Source: JACKOB01 sp024234575 (GTDB lineage: Bacteria; Pseudomonadota; Gammaproteobacteria; Pseudomonadales; Oleiphilaceae). Taken from it: DNA of 58,299 nt. The stretch is taken from NCBI GenBank assembly GCA_051208035.1, contig JBPJFZ010000021.1, positions 1 through 58,299 on the forward strand. Reading direction: 5' to 3'. The position numbers were made by a program, and so were the translations under genes. Below the pieces are notes generated by a model. It was not told the DNA's origin, did not search any database, and was given only the letters and a program-made list of their open reading frames with translations. This document shows positions 44,655 through 53,667 of the stretch, piece after piece (within the stretch, counting starts at the first letter, position 1; every line of letters begins with the position of its first letter).

Positions 44655-46994
44655 ATGTTACTGACCGCTGAACAGCAAGCCATTATCGATCTCGGCTTTG
44701 AGCATTGTGTTATTACCGCGGTTGCCGGAAGTGGTAAAACAACGACCCTCGCCTGCCGAATTCACCGTCTACTGCAAACCGGCCATGCACCAGAGCGCAT
44801 GTTGATTCTCATGTTTAATCGCAGCGCTAAAGAAGATTTTGAACGCAAACTGCAGTCGCTCTGCCGGTTGGAACACCTCAAACTACCAGAGATACGCACC
44901 TATCACGCGATGGGTTATCGCCTGTATCAACGTTTTATTCGTGATGGCCACCTGGCGCCGATACACCCTAAAGTGCTGACCGAGCAAGAAGTACACTATC
45001 AGGTGTGGAACCTGATCCGCACGTTGGCTCCGTCTGATCTGCAGGATGAAATTAAAAGGAATAAAAAAGAGAACGTTGCCATCGCCAGTAATTTCATTGA
45101 TCAGGTGAAGTCTACCCTGGCCACGGCGATGGAAGTTTTCACAGCTATTGGCGCCTCAGAAAAATATCGGTTTTTACTGGATTTATTTGATGCCTTCGAA
45201 AAATGGCGCAAAGATTATGGCCGTATCACCTTTGCCGACATGCTTTATGAGCCGGTAAAGCTCATCAGTGAAAAGCCAGAATTGCAAACGCTGGTGGCCG
45301 ATAAAATGGACTTGATATTGGTCGATGAGTACCAGGACACCAACGAAATCCAACATCGATTACTGAAGTATATCGCCGGTCAACGAGCGCGAGTTACCGT
45401 TGTTGGCGACCCAGATCAGACGATTTACGAATTTAGAGGTGCGCGGCCAGAGTATATTCTGAACCGCTTTGCCGAAGAGTTCGAGAGCCCGAAAGAACTA
45501 ACGCTTAGCTATACCTTTCGCTACGGGCACCGTGTCGCGCTGCTGGCAAATCATTTAATCAGCCACAACAAGGGCAGGAAAGATGTACTCTGCCACTCCC
45601 ACACCAGCGTCAGTGACACGCATATCTATTTGCATCAACAAGATCCCAGTGCGGCAATTAGCGATATTATCCGCCATCATCAGCAGCGCAATAAGCCACT
45701 GGAAGACATCGCCGTTTTGTGCCGGGTATGGAGCCAGACTGTTCCTATTGAGCTCACCCTGCTCGCCCAAGAAACAGACTACCAAATAGATGTTGGTAAA
45801 GGTGCACTCGCCAGCCGTGAAGTCGTGGCCCTGGTATATTTGTTAGAATTTTCTGCTGGCAGGTTCGCCGACTTATCAGTCGAGAGCAGGCGACTGCGAT
45901 TTCATGCCTTGCTGCGTTTTCCTCACACGGGCCTCAACGAGGATCGCATCAACTATATCAGTGACCTGTTGGCACGAGAAAATGCCCACTGGCCTTTAAC
46001 GTTAATGGAAATTGCTGAAAACAACTTCAACGCCCTGCAAAAGAAACGGCTTAAAACCTTTGCGGCCGCACTGGACCTGATAGCCTTGCCACAGCAGTCG
46101 ATGCGTGTTCTAACGAGCTATATTGACCAAACAGGCCTCTACGAAGGCATCCGCAGCTTAGCGCTGACTCATGAAAGTGCCGAAGAGAAGATCGGTATTG
46201 TAAAAGGTTTTCTTAACTACGTGCGCCAGCTCAAATTGGACGTTCACGGGACACTGGCACATATTGATGGCCTTAAAGACCGGGTGCGCCGCATGGATAA
46301 AAGTAAAGGGCTATTGCTGACTACCATCCACCGCGCCAAAGGTCTGGAATGGCCCACGGTGATCATTCCCGGTCTTATCGAAAAATTTCTCCCCTATACC
46401 GAGCGCGAGAAAGAGATTACTCAGTCAATAATCGAAAGCGAGCGACGATTGCTGTATGTAGCCATGACTCGCAGCATTCATGAACTGCATCTGATAACTG
46501 CCCCCCTGGCCGACAACACAACCCGCGCTGCCACTTACCCCAACAGGCATGCCAGCTCGCATTCGTATGTAACGCCAGAGCAATTGGATGACAACAAACC
46601 CAGCCGTTTTGTCGCAGAATTACAGCACGCTTTGAGTGACTCGCTGGGAGGTTTTCTCTATCAGCCCCGACCGACTGAATCCAGTGAATCCGTCCCCGGA
46701 CGCAGACAATTTACCGCCGACAGGCGTCTGACCGAAATAGCAAAGCGCTACTGCGATGCCGAAAACACCGATTATACTGAACCAGAGCTACCCAAAATTG
46801 GCCGCGCGGCCGCCATCATGGCAGACAAAAATGACTGCAGCGAGATTTGGCGCACCAAGCGAATCCGCCACGCCATATTTGGCCCCGGCAGTATCGTCAG
46901 CGAGACGGAAAACGCCTTTAAAGTCACCTTTGATGATGCCAGGGTGATGGAGTTCAGCAAAAAAAGTGCGCATCTTTATTTTAGTGTGGAGTAG
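44655..46994 (+). CDS. UvrD/Rep-family DNA helicase (SF1)
   Basis: A 779-aa superfamily 1 helicase. Motif I A-V-A-G-S-G-K-T-T-T, motif II V-D-E-Y-Q-D-T-N, motif III G-D-P-D-Q-T-I-Y-E-F-R-G-A, motif IV region F-R-Y-G-H-R-V-A, motif V T-I-H-R-A-K-G-L-E-W-P and motif VI L-L-Y-V-A-M-T-R are intact. The C-terminal 50 residues carry a G-P-G-S-I-V type barrel also seen in PcrA/UvrD. ATG at 44655 is preferred to a TTG six bases upstream. Exact role (Rep-like, repair or phage-related) cannot be decided from sequence. Confidence 0.9.
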   Translation: MLLTAEQQAIIDLGFEHCVITAVAGSGKTTTLACRIHRLLQTGHAPERMLILMFNRSAKEDFERKLQSLCRLEHLKLPEIRTYHAMGYRLYQRFIRDGHLAPIHPKVLTEQEVHYQVWNLIRTLAPSDLQDEIKRNKKENVAIASNFIDQVKSTLATAMEVFTAIGASEKYRFLLDLFDAFEKWRKDYGRITFADMLYEPVKLISEKPELQTLVADKMDLILVDEYQDTNEIQHRLLKYIAGQRARVTVVGDPDQTIYEFRGARPEYILNRFAEEFESPKELTLSYTFRYGHRVALLANHLISHNKGRKDVLCHSHTSVSDTHIYLHQQDPSAAISDIIRHHQQRNKPLEDIAVLCRVWSQTVPIELTLLAQETDYQIDVGKGALASREVVALVYLLEFSAGRFADLSVESRRLRFHALLRFPHTGLNEDRINYISDLLARENAHWPLTLMEIAENNFNALQKKRLKTFAAALDLIALPQQSMRVLTSYIDQTGLYEGIRSLALTHESAEEKIGIVKGFLNYVRQLKLDVHGTLAHIDGLKDRVRRMDKSKGLLLTTIHRAKGLEWPTVIIPGLIEKFLPYTEREKEITQSIIESERRLLYVAMTRSIHELHLITAPLADNTTRAATYPNRHASSHSYVTPEQLDDNKPSRFVAELQHALSDSLGGFLYQPRPTESSESVPGRRQFTADRRLTEIAKRYCDAENTDYTEPELPKIGRAAAIMADKNDCSEIWRTKRIRHAIFGPGSIVSETENAFKVTFDDARVMEFSKKSAHLYFSVE

Positions 46995-47108
46995 TTTACA
47001 CGCGGACCATGATGCATTCACCACGCGACTTACCTACCCAAAATACAACGAACCTGCCGCACACTCATCAAACTATGGACCTTTAAAAACAGAGAGCTAC
47101 AAAGAGCT

Positions 47109-48023
47109 CTACCCCGCTTGAACAAGGGCATGAGCTTGTTCGATGACAATACAATGGCGCTGTGCCAAACGCTCGTGGTCTGTGTCGTAGCCCCCACCAA
47201 TAACGGTAGCGATCGGCGTGCCTCGATTAAGACAGGTTTCAAGCACAAGATGGTCGCGTTTTTCTATCCCCGTCCAGCTAATATTTAGTTTTCCCAAATC
47301 GTCATGCTCCCAAACATCGACTCCTGCATCATAAAGGACGATATCTGGCTCCAGTTGATATAGCAGCCGAACCAAAGTGTTGTCGACAATATCCAGATAG
47401 GCATCATCTTGCATGTGCAATGGTAAGCCGATATCCAGATCGCTCGTCGCCTTGCGAAAGGGAAAATTCTTCTCACAATGAATTGAGCAAGTGTAGACAC
47501 CATTCACACCGGCGAGGATTGAGGCGGTGCCATCTCCTTGATGAACATCACAATCAAAAACAAGAACGCGTTTCACCTCTTTGGTAGCGAGTAGCTGCAA
47601 TGCCGTATAAGCCAAATCATTGATCATACAAAAACCGCTTCCAAAATCCCGGTGCGCGTGATGAGTGCCCCCCGCTAAGTGACATGCAATGCCGTATTTC
47701 AGCGCTAATCGTGCACTTAATAAGGTGCCGTTCGGTGCCGTCAACGTTCGCTCAACCAACCCCTGGCTCCACTCGAGACCCACTCTGCGCCATGCCTTTG
47801 GGCATACATTATTGCCAAGCAGGTCCTGCAAATATTTATGGCTGTGAGCAATGGCGAGATCATCCAAAAGCGCCGTTTGCGGGGTGAATAAATTAGATCG
47901 ATTAGGTGTGATATAACCACGATCCTGTGCCAGTTTGTGCAGACGGCGAAATTTACTCATCACGAAACGGTGATTTTCAGGAAACGGACATGAGTAGTTA
48001 TCGTGGTAAATAAGAGGAAGCAT
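47109..48023 (-). CDS. Histone-deacetylase-family enzyme (AcuC/class II-like)
   Basis: A 304-aa zinc deacetylase-family protein. Motifs: A-G-G-T-H-H-A-H (charge relay His-His), G-S-G-F-C-M-I-N-D, F-D-C-D-V-H-Q-G-D-G-T (zinc Asp/His), L-Y-D-A-G-V-D-V (zinc Asp) and G-G-G-Y-D. Length suits bacterial members of this superfamily that act on acetyl-lysine or small acetylated amines. Convergent with the helicase gene. Substrate unknown. Confidence 0.88.
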   Translation of the reverse strand: MLPLIYHDNYSCPFPENHRFVMSKFRRLHKLAQDRGYITPNRSNLFTPQTALLDDLAIAHSHKYLQDLLGNNVCPKAWRRVGLEWSQGLVERTLTAPNGTLLSARLALKYGIACHLAGGTHHAHRDFGSGFCMINDLAYTALQLLATKEVKRVLVFDCDVHQGDGTASILAGVNGVYTCSIHCEKNFPFRKATSDLDIGLPLHMQDDAYLDIVDNTLVRLLYQLEPDIVLYDAGVDVWEHDDLGKLNISWTGIEKRDHLVLETCLNRGTPIATVIGGGYDTDHERLAQRHCIVIEQAHALVQAG

Positions 48024-48273
48024 CGGGCCAATGTCACGCCACTATTTAACTATCGGGAGCAAACTACTTTAGATGCCTGCGTAGTAGAAAGCTACCACCT
48101 AATTGACTTCAGCAACTGCATATTTTTCTAACTTGAGTATGACCTCGATAATCTATCGCGCCATCTGTGATCTGACTTCGTCCTCATCCCGTAATAACGA
48201 GTAACTCAGGATAAATCTAAGCACGCTAGTGGCTCGTCATCACAGAGCCCAAATCGATTAGGATAATTAAAGC

Positions 48274-48831
48274 ATGAAAGCAAAACTCTGCCTGGTGACT
48301 TATATAATGATCTCACTACCCAGTATTGCATTAGCATCTGATCAATGCGATTCGCTGTTAAATTTTGAAAGCAAACGCTTACACTCGAGTCAAATGGTCG
48401 ACTTCTGCAATAGTTTTTACGGTAAAACACTTCTCGTTGTTAATACCGCAAGTGAATGCGGTTTCACCCCCCAGTTGGGTGAACTGGAAAGCTTGTATCA
48501 GAAATACAAGGACCAAGGTCTAGAGATTGTCGGCTTTCCATCAAACTCTTTCAAACAAGAACTGGCCGATGAGAAAGACACTGCATCAGTCTGCTATAAA
48601 AACTACGGCGTCAGTTTTACCATGGTTGCCCCCAGCGCAGTAATAGGTATAGAGCAAAATGCCTTTTTTAAAGTTCTCACTCAGCGCTCTGGTCAGCAGC
48701 CACGCTGGAATTTCAACAAGTATCTTATCAATCGCAACCAGGAATCAATAACCTACTTCCCATCAAGCGCATCGCCATTGCATGGCGAACTCGAAGCCGC
48801 CATCAGGCAAGACATTGGCTCACCCTTGTAA
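48274..48831 (+). CDS. Periplasmic glutathione peroxidase-family protein
   Basis: A 185-aa protein with a signal peptide (cut near A-L-A, about 22) and a thioredoxin-like peroxidase domain: V-V-N-T-A-S-E-C-G-F-T-P-Q with the peroxidatic Cys (a Cys homologue, no Sec), G-F-P-S-N-S-F-K-Q-E and P-R-W-N-F-N-K with the Trp/Asn of the tetrad. The usual C-N-Q of the second motif is S-N-S here. It reduces peroxides, likely with thioredoxin-type reductants in the periplasm. Followed by a small gene 85 bp later. Confidence 0.88.
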   Translation: MKAKLCLVTYIMISLPSIALASDQCDSLLNFESKRLHSSQMVDFCNSFYGKTLLVVNTASECGFTPQLGELESLYQKYKDQGLEIVGFPSNSFKQELADEKDTASVCYKNYGVSFTMVAPSAVIGIEQNAFFKVLTQRSGQQPRWNFNKYLINRNQESITYFPSSASPLHGELEAAIRQDIGSPL

Positions 48832-48916
48832 GATTCCGCACGACACAGCAACCGGAACGCATGTAGACGGCTTCCTAAAATATTTTGAAAGCATCACTTA
48901 CCACGAGGATTACCTA

Positions 48917-49081
48917 ATGTTTGGATTTTTAAAGAGAGACTCACAAAAGAAATTAAAAGAACAGTACGAAAAGCGCCTGCATGAGGCATTTCTCGCACAG
49001 AGAAACGGTAATATCCGCCTGTACTCTGAACTGACAGCCCAAGCGGAAGCAATAAGAATACAATTAACTGACACGAACTAA
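48917..49081 (+). CDS. Small DUF6435-like protein
   Basis: A 54-aa protein with GAGG 8 bases before ATG at 48917. The M-F-G-F-L-K-R-D start, then K-K-L-K-E-Q-Y-E-K-R-L-H-E-A-F-x-A-Q-R-N-G-N-I-R, and a second helix ending in Q-A-E-A-I, match a conserved small cytosolic two-helix family (DUF6435). A longer in-frame extension upstream has no ribosome site. Function unknown. Confidence 0.72.
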   Translation: MFGFLKRDSQKKLKEQYEKRLHEAFLAQRNGNIRLYSELTAQAEAIRIQLTDTN

Positions 49082-49185
49082 TAATGCCGAACAGTTATTT
49101 GGTGGAGAGTTAGCTGCTGTAATCACTTCTCCCGTAAAGTCCGGCGGCTAACAACACCCGTTATATTGGAATAACAGCCACCGCA

Positions 49186-49827
49186 CTACAGCTCAACTTC
49201 ATCAATGTGTTCTTTCTCGGCTATTGCGTCGGTCATCCACGCTTTCATTGCCGGGTGATCGAGTAGTGTTTGCTTGTAATGCTCGGCCACGGTTGGCAGT
49301 TCAATCTGATACGAGCGAAAACGCAGTGCGACCGGGGCAAACATGCAATCCGCGATAGAAAACCTGCCAAACAGCCATGGCCCTTCATACTGATATTTAT
49401 CCCGTAGTCCACCCCAAACCTGCACCACGCGCACCACATCTTTCTTTGCTGCTTCAGTGACATCCAAAGGCTGGCTATGTCGGATATTCATGGGTAGTTC
49501 ATTGCGCAGGGCAAAAAATCCAGAATGCATTTCTGCGACAACGGAACGACAAATAGCTCTGTCGGCAACAGACTCCGGCCAGCCTTCGCCAGCCAGATAT
49601 TGCTCGGAAATATATTCGCAAATGGCCAGAGAATCCCACACGACTAAATCGCCATCGACTAACACAGGCACTTTTAGTGAAGGGGAATACTGGCGTAAAC
49701 GGTCGGCTGTATTCGCTTGGTACAGGCCGATTTTTACCTCATCAAACTCGATGCCAAAGGCTTTGAGCAAAAACCAGGGGCGTAACGACCAGGACGAATA
49801 GTTTTTATTACCGATCACCAGTTTCAT
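49186..49827 (-). CDS. Glutathione S-transferase
   Basis: A 213-aa GST. The N-terminal thioredoxin-like part begins M-K-L-V-I-G-N-K-N-Y-S-S-W-S-L-R-P-W (Ser as the active-site residue, as in the zeta/theta-like bacterial group), then L-K-V-P-V-L-V-D-G and W-D-S-L-A-I-C-E-Y (the gamma-glutamyl binding S-x-A-I). The C-terminal helical domain has F-G-R-F-S-I-A-D-C-M-F-A-P-V-A-L-R. ATG at 49827 has AAGGA upstream; the longer start is not favoured. Confidence 0.92.
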   Translation of the reverse strand: MKLVIGNKNYSSWSLRPWFLLKAFGIEFDEVKIGLYQANTADRLRQYSPSLKVPVLVDGDLVVWDSLAICEYISEQYLAGEGWPESVADRAICRSVVAEMHSGFFALRNELPMNIRHSQPLDVTEAAKKDVVRVVQVWGGLRDKYQYEGPWLFGRFSIADCMFAPVALRFRSYQIELPTVAEHYKQTLLDHPAMKAWMTDAIAEKEHIDEVEL

Positions 49828-49905
49828 AGGTACTTCCTTGACGGAAAGGGATGACGACACCGATGCGATAAGGCAATCGATATCAATAGTTTATGGCAGT
49901 GCTAA

Positions 49906-50292
49906 TCAAGGTGACTCAACAGATAGCCAGGCACCTTCAACAAGCTTCCAATCCAGCTTCAATGGATCTATCTCGCTGAAACAACCTGCATTGGCGCGAT
50001 AAATCGCTGGATTACTCCGCGGTCGGTGGAAGGTATAAATGCCACAGTGTTTACAAAAATAGTGTTTAGCAACCTGTGTGTTCCATTGATAAAGTGTCAG
50101 GGCGTCTTCACCCTCGAGCAACTCGAAAGAGCCATCAACCACAGTAATCATGATACTGCCTTTACGCCGGCACAGGCTGCAATTACAGCGCACCGCATTG
50201 GCGGTATCCAAAACAGCTTTAAACTTAACAGTACCGCAATGACAACTGCCAGTAAGTGGCCCTTTCCGGGTAGATAAGTCTGCATCAGTCAT
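49906..50292 (-). CDS. GFA/CENP-V-family zinc protein
   Basis: A 128-aa protein of the glutathione-dependent formaldehyde-activating (GFA) family: G-S-C-H-C-G-T-V-K-F, C-N-C-S-L-C-R-R-K-G and F-C-K-H-C-G-I-Y-T-F-H-R supply the zinc-binding cysteines. Substrate not known; the family name does not prove formaldehyde activity. AAAGGA precedes the start. It overlaps the rhombosortase-like gene by 8 bases, so the two are an operon. Confidence 0.9.
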   Translation of the reverse strand: MTDADLSTRKGPLTGSCHCGTVKFKAVLDTANAVRCNCSLCRRKGSIMITVVDGSFELLEGEDALTLYQWNTQVAKHYFCKHCGIYTFHRPRSNPAIYRANAGCFSEIDPLKLDWKLVEGAWLSVESP

Positions 50293-50926
50293 GGGAATGT
50301 CCTTTGTGAATGTTGTCTCTATTGTTCATTTTGTGGCCGTATAGCCAGAACATGGCGCTATGGGTAAGTGCCATCACTATACCGTACAAATGTGCCTGGG
50401 CAATGACGCTTCCGCCGGTAAATTCGGCCAGTGTCGGGTCTCCCCCCAACAGCAGATCGTAGAGCACTTTGGCAATAATCAAAATCACCATCAGCCATCT
50501 TGCAGTAAGCGTTGCTTTAGGGTCACGGATAACGCCATAAACGAATAACCCATAAAGCACACCAGAAAATCCAACGTACCAATAAATACTACCGCTTGCG
50601 TGCAAAGCCAAAGAAATAGCAAGCGCATATACCAACACCGTTAGCATGATTTCTACGGCGGAAATGGTTTTGATAAACAAATAGAAAAATAACACGATGC
50701 CCGCAAGATTCAGCACCAGATGGTTGATCCCCAGGTGCACAAAATGTCCGGTTAACAGACGATACCATTCACCGTTATCCACCAATGGGGCTTCATAACG
50801 CAGCTGCAAACGCAAGGTATCTCCACCCAGCTCAAGCAATATCATCAGCAAGAGCAGCAGTCCGCAAACCAGCCACTGCGACCCCGATGGCTTCGTCAAA
50901 GCCCGCCAGAGGCGTTGCGGCAGCAT
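50285..50926 (-). CDS. Rhombosortase-like rhomboid protease
   Basis: A 213-aa membrane protein with about six helices. G-E-W-Y-R-L-L-T-G-H-F-V-H-L-G-I-N-H-L-V-L-N-L-A-G is typical of rhombosortase; catalytic Ser is in G-F-S-G-V-L-Y-G and catalytic His in A-H-L-Y-G. Rhombosortases process proteins bearing a GlyGly-CTERM tail; no such tail was seen among proteins of this window. Start: ATG at 50926, or GTG at 50932; the ribosome site is weak. Confidence 0.82.
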   Translation of the reverse strand: MLPQRLWRALTKPSGSQWLVCGLLLLLMILLELGGDTLRLQLRYEAPLVDNGEWYRLLTGHFVHLGINHLVLNLAGIVLFFYLFIKTISAVEIMLTVLVYALAISLALHASGSIYWYVGFSGVLYGLFVYGVIRDPKATLTARWLMVILIIAKVLYDLLLGGDPTLAEFTGGSVIAQAHLYGIVMALTHSAMFWLYGHKMNNRDNIHKGHSHD

Positions 50927-51005
50927 CAACACGAATACTCTTTGTTGCGCTTGGTGATTATCTTATTAGCCACTATCGTCCTCTAAAAACAAGCTGGGTG
51001 AATGC

Positions 51006-52043
51006 CTAGGGATTAGCAACAAAAACATCCGTTTTCGGATGAAAGGCTATCCATGCAAACCAATAAACAATAACGGCAGGTATAACCTCCTCCGCACTAT
51101 TTTTAAGTTGTGCAGTGCGGTGCTCGGCATCATAACGGATGCTGTAGTTTTTACCATTAATCGAGTCTGTGAGGGTTTGTGCACTGCTGGCCTGATGTTG
51201 TCCCTGATCTAACTTGTCTAGTTCGGTAAATGGGTAAGCTTTGAATTGGCCATCAATTTCTACGCCTAGCACAAGCTCTTTGGGGTGATAGCGTTTATCC
51301 GCATTGGCAACAGGAAAATATACATGCTCGGAGGTGCTGTATCCGGGGTATGGAGTGGTGCCGTAGTCACGCCAGTAACCAGTCTGGGTCGATAGTACTT
51401 TGGTGGCTGGGTAACGGCTTCGCCAATCTTGCCAGGTGGTGTGCTCTAAAGGAATACTCTGTAAGCGAGTGCCTTTCATTGGACCATTAATTGCCAGCGC
51501 TTCTATTTGCGACCAAAGGCTTTGGCTATTTCGGTCATACATTAACAAATCACTGTTATAGAGCAGCCCAGACACACCAAATAAATATGACTGGCCATTC
51601 ATTAACGCGTCAAAGGCCATTCCTGTTCCACATAACGGACAATAGGTTACAAGCACTGGATGACGGCCAAATGTATCGTTCACCATCTCATGAAAATTTA
51701 ATATTCTGACGGGATAGGCTTTGGTTTCACCATTAAACACTATGCCTAATACCCTGTCGGTTGCCAGTAAGAAACTGGCATCTTCAGGTGCAACAAAATA
51801 CGGTTCGTCTATTGACGGAATGCCATCTCGCGGGGGGCCGCCATGTAATATCTCGCGCTCATGTACCAGCGGTGCATCCAGCAAAAAGCCATTTTTGGTG
51901 GTCGCCTGCAACGGGCCAGACAGAACGATCCCAAACAGTATGGGTAGCACTAAGGCAAATCCTCTAGCGCATGACCAATCTGGCAACGTATAAAGCCTTT
52001 GACGAACTAGAGGTCTGTTACGTGCTCCGCACAGAATCGGCAT
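51006..52043 (-). CDS. Secreted DUF3179-domain protein
   Basis: A 345-aa protein with an extended N-terminus and signal-like hydrophobic stretch (about 29-47, cut near L-Q-A). The DUF3179 domain spans about 60-335: A-Y-P-V-R-I-L-N-F-H-E-M-V-N-D, then V-T-Y-C-P-L-C-G-T-G-M-A-F-D and G-V-S-G-L-L-Y-N-S-D-L-L-M-Y-D-R are hallmark motifs, with a C-P-L-C pair. Exported; biochemical role unknown. Confidence 0.85.
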   Translation of the reverse strand: MPILCGARNRPLVRQRLYTLPDWSCARGFALVLPILFGIVLSGPLQATTKNGFLLDAPLVHEREILHGGPPRDGIPSIDEPYFVAPEDASFLLATDRVLGIVFNGETKAYPVRILNFHEMVNDTFGRHPVLVTYCPLCGTGMAFDALMNGQSYLFGVSGLLYNSDLLMYDRNSQSLWSQIEALAINGPMKGTRLQSIPLEHTTWQDWRSRYPATKVLSTQTGYWRDYGTTPYPGYSTSEHVYFPVANADKRYHPKELVLGVEIDGQFKAYPFTELDKLDQGQHQASSAQTLTDSINGKNYSIRYDAEHRTAQLKNSAEEVIPAVIVYWFAWIAFHPKTDVFVANP

Positions 52044-52246
52044 GAAAAAGTCTCATTTTCTGGTGTAGGGTTTATACTCTAAGGTTAGCAGAGTCATCAT
52101 AGCTTGAGTGATCGAATTACGCATTGCTACCTAAGTGGCGTAGCGAGTAACAACCCCTCTGGTGCTTTGCGATATTCATCGTGCAGTTCTTCTAGCATGC
52201 AGCGCTGCACTACGTTTGATGATGACACTTGTGTAAAAGCTATCGT

Positions 52247-53665
52247 ATGACTTCATTTTGCCACTACCACCCGGTCAGCCCCGCCAAATGGCGCTGCCGT
52301 GACTGTCAGCACAACTACTGTAAAGCTTGCTTGCCTGGTGCAAACGAGATAACCAGGCGTTGTCAGTGCCCCCTCTGCAATCACTCATTACAATTTTTAG
52401 GGGCGGCAAATACGGCCATTCCATTCTGGGAGAGATTACCTGCCTTTTTCCAGTATCCTTTAGGAAAAGCGCCACTTGCACTAATAGGTATTTGCACCAT
52501 TGCACCGTTACTATTCTCTAGTCAATTGCTGGCATTTATCGTGAGCCTAACATTGTTATGTGTGATGACGAAATATCTCTACAGTATTCTTGACAACACC
52601 GCCGAAGGACACATGAATCCGCCTACTCTCGCCAGTGCGTTCAGTTCAGAAGGTCTGAATGCATTGTTTCAGCAAATTGGCGTTTTCGTTATTTTTGGTT
52701 TGATTATCCTCGGTGCAAGCCAGGCTGGTGGGCAATTGCTTGGCTGGCTGACCACTGCCTTCGTATTACTGGTGCTGCCCGCCAGCGTGATGAGCCTTGC
52801 TCGTGAACGTACCATTATCAGCGCGATCAACCCGCTACAACTGACACTGCTCATTAGCACCCTGGGCTGGCCTTACTTCGTTTTATATGCGCACCTGATG
52901 CTACTGTTTCTGTCGATGGGAGTGGCCGTAGATTTTCTTATCGAGCACAGCTCAGTGATGATCGCGGGGATTGGCGCCGGTTTTATCAATGGCTACTTCA
53001 CCATAATTGCTTTTCACATGCTGGGCTATGTCTTATTTCAATATCAGGAGAAGCTGGGCTATGCCACCTCTGATCAGCAAAACGATGATGAAACCAATGT
53101 TTTGGCGAATCGTGCGGGCCGCATAGACGCAGACATTGACCTTTATCTTAAAGAAGGCGAGTACCAACACGTTAAACAGTTAGTGGCTGGTGAGTTAAAA
53201 AAGAAAAAAGATGATCCCTGGCGCATGGAACAGCTTTACCGTATTTGCGATGCACAAGGCGATATTACCTCGCTGAAGCCCTTTATCATCCAGCTGCTTG
53301 ACACTTTGCTTGTGCGCAACCAGCCAGAACAGGCAACTACATTGCTGAAAAAGCTATATTTAGAAGATGAGGAATTTGCCCTTAAAGATGCTGTCGTGTC
53401 TTTTAAAATGGCCCAGTTTGCTTATCACCAGCACGAGTACAAATTGGTTGTTCGTCTTTTAAAAGACTTTCACAGCCGTTTCCCCGACGCCAGCAACATC
53501 ACTGACGCCTATATTTTACTGGCCCGTACGCTCGCCAATGGCCTGCGCTTAAAAGACAAAGCACAGGCTTACCTGCGCTTTCTGATACAGCAATTTCCTG
53601 ATTACCCAAGCATTGATGCGCTGCGGGAGATGGAGCAAACCATCGCACGTGGTGGGCGAATTTAA
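52247..53665 (+). CDS. Zinc-finger polytopic membrane protein with helical-repeat tail
   Basis: A 472-aa protein, start at ATG 52247. Residues 4-50 are Cys/His-rich (C-H-Y-H-P, W-R-C-R-D-C, Y-C-K-A-C-L, C-Q-C-P-L-C), a B-box-like zinc site. About four to five transmembrane helices follow (near 75-110, 140-180, 195-230, 245-270), then a cytosolic tail of about 170 residues with TPR-like helices (Y-L-K-E-G-E-Y, A-Y-L-R-F-L-I-Q-Q-F-P-D-Y). Its stop is 2 bp from the stop of the convergent rhomboid gene. Function unknown. Confidence 0.78.
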   Translation: MTSFCHYHPVSPAKWRCRDCQHNYCKACLPGANEITRRCQCPLCNHSLQFLGAANTAIPFWERLPAFFQYPLGKAPLALIGICTIAPLLFSSQLLAFIVSLTLLCVMTKYLYSILDNTAEGHMNPPTLASAFSSEGLNALFQQIGVFVIFGLIILGASQAGGQLLGWLTTAFVLLVLPASVMSLARERTIISAINPLQLTLLISTLGWPYFVLYAHLMLLFLSMGVAVDFLIEHSSVMIAGIGAGFINGYFTIIAFHMLGYVLFQYQEKLGYATSDQQNDDETNVLANRAGRIDADIDLYLKEGEYQHVKQLVAGELKKKKDDPWRMEQLYRICDAQGDITSLKPFIIQLLDTLLVRNQPEQATTLLKKLYLEDEEFALKDAVVSFKMAQFAYHQHEYKLVVRLLKDFHSRFPDASNITDAYILLARTLANGLRLKDKAQAYLRFLIQQFPDYPSIDALREMEQTIARGGRI

Positions 53666-53667
53666 TT